Program-made: the position numbers and the translations under genes
The notes under the pieces: generated by a model
Told to the model about the DNA's origin: nothing
The model's database searches: none
What the model saw: the letters and a program-made list of their open reading frames with translations, nothing else
Shown here: one piece after another, positions 15,118 through 19,234 of the stretch
Layout of the letters: every line of letters begins with the position of its first letter
How positions within the stretch are numbered: the stretch's first letter is position 1
From: Anaerolineales bacterium
GTDB lineage: Bacteria > Chloroflexota > Anaerolineae > Anaerolineales > UBA4823
Assembly: GCA_022865865.1 (NCBI GenBank)
Contig: JALHTN010000264.1
Coordinates: 1 to 19,234 of the forward strand
Direction: 5' to 3'
Length of the DNA stretch: 19,234 bases

Positions 15118-15130
15118 CTGAGGTATAATT

Positions 15131-15165
15131 AAGATGTGTACGCCGATGGCGTGCACATCTTTTTT
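15131..15165 (+). terminator. Strong intrinsic terminator
   Basis: A 14-bp stem with one G-T wobble, from AAGATGTG to CACATCTT, closes on a 3-base loop and runs into six T residues. It ends transcription of the GltD-like gene and insulates gyrA. Confidence 0.9.
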
Positions 15166-15255
15166 GCACGTTCCGTAATTGGGCTGAGCCATTATTTCCG
15201 CTCATATTAATGGTCAAATCCTGTAAGATGATTTTCGAATATTCGGAAGGATTTT

Positions 15256-17781
15256 ATGGATTTCGGTACTGTCCAGCAAGTTGACATAGACGATCAAATG
15301 CGTTCCGCCTACCTCGATTATGCCATGAGCGTAATCGTGGCCCGGGCCTTACCTGACGCTCGCGATGGCCTCAAACCAGTTCACCGCCGTATTCTCTATG
15401 CGATGCACGATATGGGAATTCGCGCCAATACTCCCTACCGTAAATCAGCTCGTATTGTCGGGGAAGTATTAGGTAAATACCATCCGCACGGTGATTCTGC
15501 GGTTTACGATGCCATGGCACGCATGGCTCAAACTTTCTCGTTGCGCTACTTATTGGTCGACGGACAGGGCAATTTCGGTTCGATTGATGGTGATGCACCT
15601 GCAGCTATGCGCTACACCGAAGCACGCACAACTCACCTGGCTGAGGATTTGATTCTGGACATCGATCAGGACACAGTTGACTTCATCGAAAACTTCGATG
15701 GTTCTCTGGAAGAACCCGTTGTGCTCCCCGCCAAGATCCCAAATTTACTACTTAATGGATCAGCCGGGATCGCCGTTGGTATGGCGACCAACATCCCACC
15801 CCATAACCTGGGTGAACTCGTAGCCGCATTAACCTACATGATCGATAATTTCGACCGGATCGACGATGTTTCTGTCGAGGACCTGATTAAATATCTGCCA
15901 GGTCCGGATTTCCCTACTGGCGGGGTGATTGTCGGTGATGAGGGTATCCGCCAGGCTTACAGCACAGGTCGCGGTCGCATTGTCTTGCGTGGTATGGCAA
16001 TGATCGAGGAGATGAAGGGAGACCGATTCCGGATCGTGATAACTGAGATTCCATACCAGCTCAATAAGACCACTTTAATTGAGCGCATCGCTGAATTGGC
16101 TCGTTCAGGCCGCCTGGATGATATCTCTGATTTGCGTGACGAATCCGACCGCACGGGTATGAGTATTATCGTGGAGCTTAAACGCAACGCCCAACCCCGA
16201 AAAGTACTCAACCAGCTTTATAAATACACCCCCTTACAATCCACCTACGGCGCTCAGATGCTCGCCCTGGTGGAAGGAGAACCGCGTTTACTATCCCTAA
16301 AACGTGCCCTGCATCACTTCATAGAGCACCGCCAAAACGTGATCACACGTCGTACCCAATACCAGCTGGATAAAGCTCGCGCCCGGGCACACATCTTAGA
16401 AGGTTTATTGATCGCTCTGGCACATCTGGATGACGTCATCCAGACCATTCGCGAATCAACGGATGCCGAGACTGCTAAAGAGAATTTGATGTCCCGCTTC
16501 TCACTATCAGAATTACAAGCCGTAGCCATCCTGGATATGCAGCTGCGCCGCCTGTCTGCCCTGGAACAGCAGAAGATCGAAGATGAGCAGCAAAAGGTCC
16601 TTGAGCGGATTTCCAGCCTGGAAGACCTACTTGTCAATCCGGTAAAAATCCTGGATGTGATCAAAACTGATCTGGCAGAGATCGACGAGACTTATGGGGA
16701 TGAACGCCGGACGAGGATTGCTGCTGGCGCCAGCGAGGAGCTCAATGAAGAGGATTTGGTTTCTGATGAGGCAGTCTTAATCAGCATAACTGAAAAGGGT
16801 TATATCAAGCGTGTATCCGCCAAATCTTTCCGCACACAGGGCCGAGGTGGTCGGGGTGTTACTGGTCATGCCATGAAAGATGAAGATGAGATGCTGATTA
16901 TTCTCCCGGCCAGGACGCTGGACACAATCCTCTTCTTCTCCGACAAAGGCAAGGTATATTCAGAGAAGGCGTATCAAATTCCTGATACGCTGCGCACAAC
17001 ACGCGGAATCCCTATTGTTAACCTGCTGGCACTCAACCCCGGTGAGACTGTCACGGCCGCGGTCGCAGTACCCAAATTTGAATCTGCCGCATACTGTTTG
17101 ATGGCAACCAGACGCGGCCGGGTGAAGCGATTAACGCTTTCTGCATTCGCAGCAGTACGTCCCTCGGGTTTGATCGCTATCAATCTGGCAGAGGGAGATG
17201 AGCTGCGCTGGGTGGGACTGACAGACGGTGATTGTGAGTGCATCATGGTCACTGAAAAAGGACAGGCACTGCGATTTTCCGAGCGAGCAGTTCGCCCCGT
17301 GGGTCGCACAGCGGCCGGAGTGATCGGGATCAGGCTGCGCGGAGATGACCTGGTTACCAGCATGGAAATCGTCGAACCAGGTGGTGATTTGCTGGTCATT
17401 ACCACTCACGGGCATGGAAAACGCACCCCATTAACCCAGTACGCCCGTAAATCAAGGGCAACCTTAGGTATCACCACCATTGATAAGAATGCAATCCCCA
17501 TTATAGGTAAAATTGCGGCTGCCAGGGTAGTCCAGGAGGGCGACGATTTAACCATCATATCGATTAATGCAGTTGTCCTGCGTACCAAAGTCAAGCAGAT
17601 AAAGCAAGCTGGTCGCGCCACCCGTGGAGTTCGTTTAATCGGACTCAAGGAAGGAGATAGTGTCGCCTCACTGGCTCGCATCGCTGAAGCGGACCTGCTC
17701 ATGGTTGGAGCCACCCCGGAGACGGAAGAGGATGCTCCTCCCGAGGATTCAGCTGAACCACCACCGGAAGAGCAGAAATAA
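15256..17781 (+). CDS. gyrA: DNA gyrase subunit A
   Basis: The breakage-reunion subunit of DNA gyrase, which with GyrB introduces negative supercoils. The N-terminal domain holds the catalytic Tyr at residue 120 in AAMRYTEAR. The quinolone-resistance region [20 protein letters not shown] has Ser81 and Asp85, the residues matching drug-sensitive E. coli Ser83 and Asp87. The coiled-coil and C-gate follow (about 340-490). The C-terminal beta-pinwheel (about 500-820) contains the GyrA box as QGRGGRG, which identifies GyrA rather than ParC. An acidic Pro/Glu tail ends the protein. The length of 841 is normal. AAGGA lies above the ATG. gyrB is not adjacent in this window. The gene is flanked by terminators on both sides and is likely monocistronic. 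Confidence 0.97.
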   Translation: MDFGTVQQVDIDDQMRSAYLDYAMSVIVARALPDARDGLKPVHRRILYAMHDMGIRANTPYRKSARIVGEVLGKYHPHGDSAVYDAMARMAQTFSLRYLLVDGQGNFGSIDGDAPAAMRYTEARTTHLAEDLILDIDQDTVDFIENFDGSLEEPVVLPAKIPNLLLNGSAGIAVGMATNIPPHNLGELVAALTYMIDNFDRIDDVSVEDLIKYLPGPDFPTGGVIVGDEGIRQAYSTGRGRIVLRGMAMIEEMKGDRFRIVITEIPYQLNKTTLIERIAELARSGRLDDISDLRDESDRTGMSIIVELKRNAQPRKVLNQLYKYTPLQSTYGAQMLALVEGEPRLLSLKRALHHFIEHRQNVITRRTQYQLDKARARAHILEGLLIALAHLDDVIQTIRESTDAETAKENLMSRFSLSELQAVAILDMQLRRLSALEQQKIEDEQQKVLERISSLEDLLVNPVKILDVIKTDLAEIDETYGDERRTRIAAGASEELNEEDLVSDEAVLISITEKGYIKRVSAKSFRTQGRGGRGVTGHAMKDEDEMLIILPARTLDTILFFSDKGKVYSEKAYQIPDTLRTTRGIPIVNLLALNPGETVTAAVAVPKFESAAYCLMATRRGRVKRLTLSAFAAVRPSGLIAINLAEGDELRWVGLTDGDCECIMVTEKGQALRFSERAVRPVGRTAAGVIGIRLRGDDLVTSMEIVEPGGDLLVITTHGHGKRTPLTQYARKSRATLGITTIDKNAIPIIGKIAAARVVQEGDDLTIISINAVVLRTKVKQIKQAGRATRGVRLIGLKEGDSVASLARIAEADLLMVGATPETEEDAPPEDSAEPPPEEQK

Positions 17782-17786
17782 GAAAT

Positions 17787-17821
17787 CGGTCCAGATTTTT
17801 TTCAAGTCTGGACCGTCTTTT
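17787..17821 (+). terminator. Intrinsic terminator of gyrA
   Basis: Six bases after the gyrA stop, CGGTCCAGA pairs with TCTGGACCG around an 11-base loop that can pair further. TCTTTT follows. A standard Rho-independent terminator. Confidence 0.85.
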
Positions 17822-17921
17822 AACTATTCTTCCTTTAGCCAATTTCTATCAAGCGCAGCAACACTGAAATCTTCCCCCAAAATCAGCACGAGCACAGTTT
17901 AATAAATTTCACCACTTCTAC

Positions 17922-18146
17922 TTAGAAGAATGCTGGTGGCACAACAACCTCCAATACCAGCAGCGCAAGTGAGCCTACGATACAGGTCATCACAAAGAGC
18001 ATGATGGCAACCACCAAACGTTGCCCGGCTGTCATTCCAAGGAGTTTACCGCGCCTGCGAGCAGTTGAAATTTCCTCGAAATATTCCGATGATTCATCTT
18101 CAAAATATGGAGAGGCATTCGCCTCATCGCGAAAATCATCCAGCAT
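17922..18146 (-). CDS. Small single-span membrane protein, unknown function
   Basis: A 74-residue protein with an acidic N-terminal half (MLDDFRDEANASPYFEDESSEYFEEI), a basic patch (TARRRGKLLG) and one C-terminal membrane span (LVVAIMLFVMTCIVGSLALLVLEVVV, about residues 45-70). By the positive-inside rule the acidic part should be cytoplasmic. I chose the ATG at 18146, which has GGGAG seven bases upstream. An upstream ATG at 18206 has no such signal and would add an unlike stretch. No family is recognised. It lies 96 bases after birA on the same strand. Confidence 0.65.
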   Translation of the reverse strand: MLDDFRDEANASPYFEDESSEYFEEISTARRRGKLLGMTAGQRLVVAIMLFVMTCIVGSLALLVLEVVVPPAFF

Positions 18147-18242
18147 GATTGATCTCCCGAATGACACACTTGGCTGTATACCAGCCAATGACAATCGATT
18201 CTGCAACCCTGAAAACTTTGCCGCTAATAGTGTAGTCCATTT

Positions 18243-19031
18243 CTAAGATCTGTCAACCAGCCGCAGTTTGAGATCACCTGATTGGTACAGCTTTTCTTCT
18301 CCGCTTAACAGTCTCAGTTTCAAAAACCCATCTCGATCTAAACCCAGCAATTGACCTGTTATGGGTTCTGCGCCTTCCTGGATTAACTGCACCAGATCCC
18401 GTTGATAAGCCAGATTCGCTTCCCAGGCCTGGATAAATTCGTCTTGGTCCAGTCGTGGCAGGCGGGCCAGCAAGGCAACCAGTACCTCCTTCAGCAGCTT
18501 CCAGCGGTCAACTGAGCCCCCAAAAACAGTCGTCACACTCGTTGCTGGGAAATCTAACTCTCCCTGCGAAGGTACAGATTCTCGTGCAACATTGATGCCA
18601 ATCCCCAGTACCGCAGATTGGATTTTATCCCCCTGCCATTGAGCTTCAACCAGCACACCAGCCAGCTTGCTTCCATCGATGAGCACATCATTTGGCCACT
18701 TGATTATTGCTGGCAAACCATAATCAGCTTGCAAAACATCACACACTGCCAGTGCACCCAAACCTGTCAGGCGCGGTGTAGAGATTGCCCCGATTCGCTC
18801 AGGACGCATGACCAGGCTGAAAGACAGGGCAACTCTGGGAGGGGTGTACCAAATACGATCACGGCGCCCCCGCCCGGAAGTCTGCTCATCTGCCACAACA
18901 AGTGAGAGATGCGGCGCGCCATCTTCTATCCAGCGGATGGCTTCAGTGTTGGTCGATCCCACAACACTGAAGAAGGCTACTTTACCGAGTGGTAAATCAG
19001 CCAATTGGTGTTGAAGAGTGGTGAAATCCAT
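18243..19031 (-). CDS. birA: Biotin--[acetyl-CoA-carboxylase] ligase
   Basis: Attaches biotin to the lysine of biotin carrier domains through biotinyl-AMP, in the cytoplasm. At 262 residues it has no N-terminal helix-turn-helix, so it is a class I ligase and should not repress biotin genes. Motifs are GSTNTEA (25-31), the biotin-adenylate loop TSGRGRRD (51-58), KWPNDVLIDGSKLAGVLVEA (111-130) with the active lysine in KLAG, and LGIGINV. The loop reads GRGRRD where GRGRxG is usual, a change at the last position. The C-terminal small domain is present (about 215-262, GQLLGLDRDGFLKLRLLSGEEKLYQSGD). No Shine-Dalgarno is seen. A TAAAAT box six bases above the ATG suggests a leaderless message. Confidence 0.93.
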   Translation of the reverse strand: MDFTTLQHQLADLPLGKVAFFSVVGSTNTEAIRWIEDGAPHLSLVVADEQTSGRGRRDRIWYTPPRVALSFSLVMRPERIGAISTPRLTGLGALAVCDVLQADYGLPAIIKWPNDVLIDGSKLAGVLVEAQWQGDKIQSAVLGIGINVARESVPSQGELDFPATSVTTVFGGSVDRWKLLKEVLVALLARLPRLDQDEFIQAWEANLAYQRDLVQLIQEGAEPITGQLLGLDRDGFLKLRLLSGEEKLYQSGDLKLRLVDRS

Positions 19032-19037
19032 AATGTG

Positions 19038-19043
19038 ATTTTA
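19038..19043 (-). promoter_or_regulatory. birA: TAAAAT box next to the birA start
   Basis: TAAAAT on the minus strand matches the -10 consensus at five of six bases and ends six bases before the birA ATG. TTAATT stands 17 bases further up as a weak -35. Initiation would fall on the start codon itself. Confidence 0.4.
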
Positions 19044-19234
19044 ACCTATCTCGAACTCATAATTAATATGCACCAGTAATCATCATCCTCGGTCTTCAAA
19101 GCTGGCTGCCCAATTTGATCCGCTTTATTAGCTTTAAGGTACACTTGATGAAGGAAATCCTCGCAGGGTTGAAAAATCCACGTAAATTCCACCCGATTCA
19201 GGTGATCGTCAGTTGATCGTCTAGACGAATTACT

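Noticed and set aside
15332..15520. Quinolone-resistance change in gyrA
   Set aside because: The key positions read Ser81 and Asp85, the sensitive-type residues.
19148..19216. 22-codon frame MKEILAGLKNPRKFHPIQVIVS on the plus strand near the window edge
   Set aside because: Only a weak AAGG above the ATG, no promoter or structure, and no similarity I recognise. The 203 bases after birA hold nothing else I can support.

Overview
The window reads as a chromosomal segment of a Gram-positive-like or monoderm bacterium, most likely a Chloroflexota member of the Anaerolineae type. This placement is an inference from gene style: a flavin-riboswitch-controlled NMT1-type ABC transporter of the RibXY kind, a BirA without a DNA-binding domain, many non-ATG starts, and clade-typical small zinc-ribbon or tail-anchored proteins. 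No rRNA, tRNA, CRISPR array, prophage or insertion sequence is visible. Housekeeping genes dominate and coding density is high.

Left part (1-4463, all minus strand). A promoter (TTGATT-17-TATAAT) drives a long leader. The leader carries an FMN riboswitch aptamer and a perfect hairpin plus seven T residues as an intrinsic terminator. It reads into an ABC transporter made of permease (RibX-like), lipoprotein binding protein (RibY-like) and ATPase. The riboswitch makes riboflavin or a flavin precursor the best substrate prediction. A secreted or membrane protein with a C-terminal zinc ribbon follows. A small membrane protein of unknown function lies upstream of the riboswitch promoter.

Centre-left (4464-6599). 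The intergenic stretch 4464-4839 holds the most unusual element of the window. It has a TTGACA-17-AATACT promoter on the plus strand, then four consecutive hairpins and a 17-codon reading frame with a near-perfect Shine-Dalgarno. That Shine-Dalgarno can pair with two different anti-SD segments. No plus-strand gene follows for about 2 kb, so it looks like a free-standing small RNA or small-peptide gene. Minus-strand genes for a thiolase and a HIT-family nucleotide hydrolase or phosphorylase follow.

Centre (6698-11316). A TTGACA-17-TATCCT promoter precedes a tight plus-strand operon: xseA, a zinc-ribbon membrane protein, xseB and a YuiD/DUF212 membrane protein. Exonuclease VII large and small subunits are thus both present. 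murJ (lipid II flippase) is convergent, and cutA is divergent from murJ.

Right part (11398-19234). A two-gene MacB-type ABC exporter (minus) is divergent from a stand-alone GltD-type flavoprotein oxidoreductase. The latter's upstream region has a CRP-like palindrome, and a strong intrinsic terminator ends the gene. gyrA follows with its own terminator, then a small single-TM protein and birA on the minus strand. birA and murJ both have a -10-like box so close to the start codon that leaderless transcripts are plausible.
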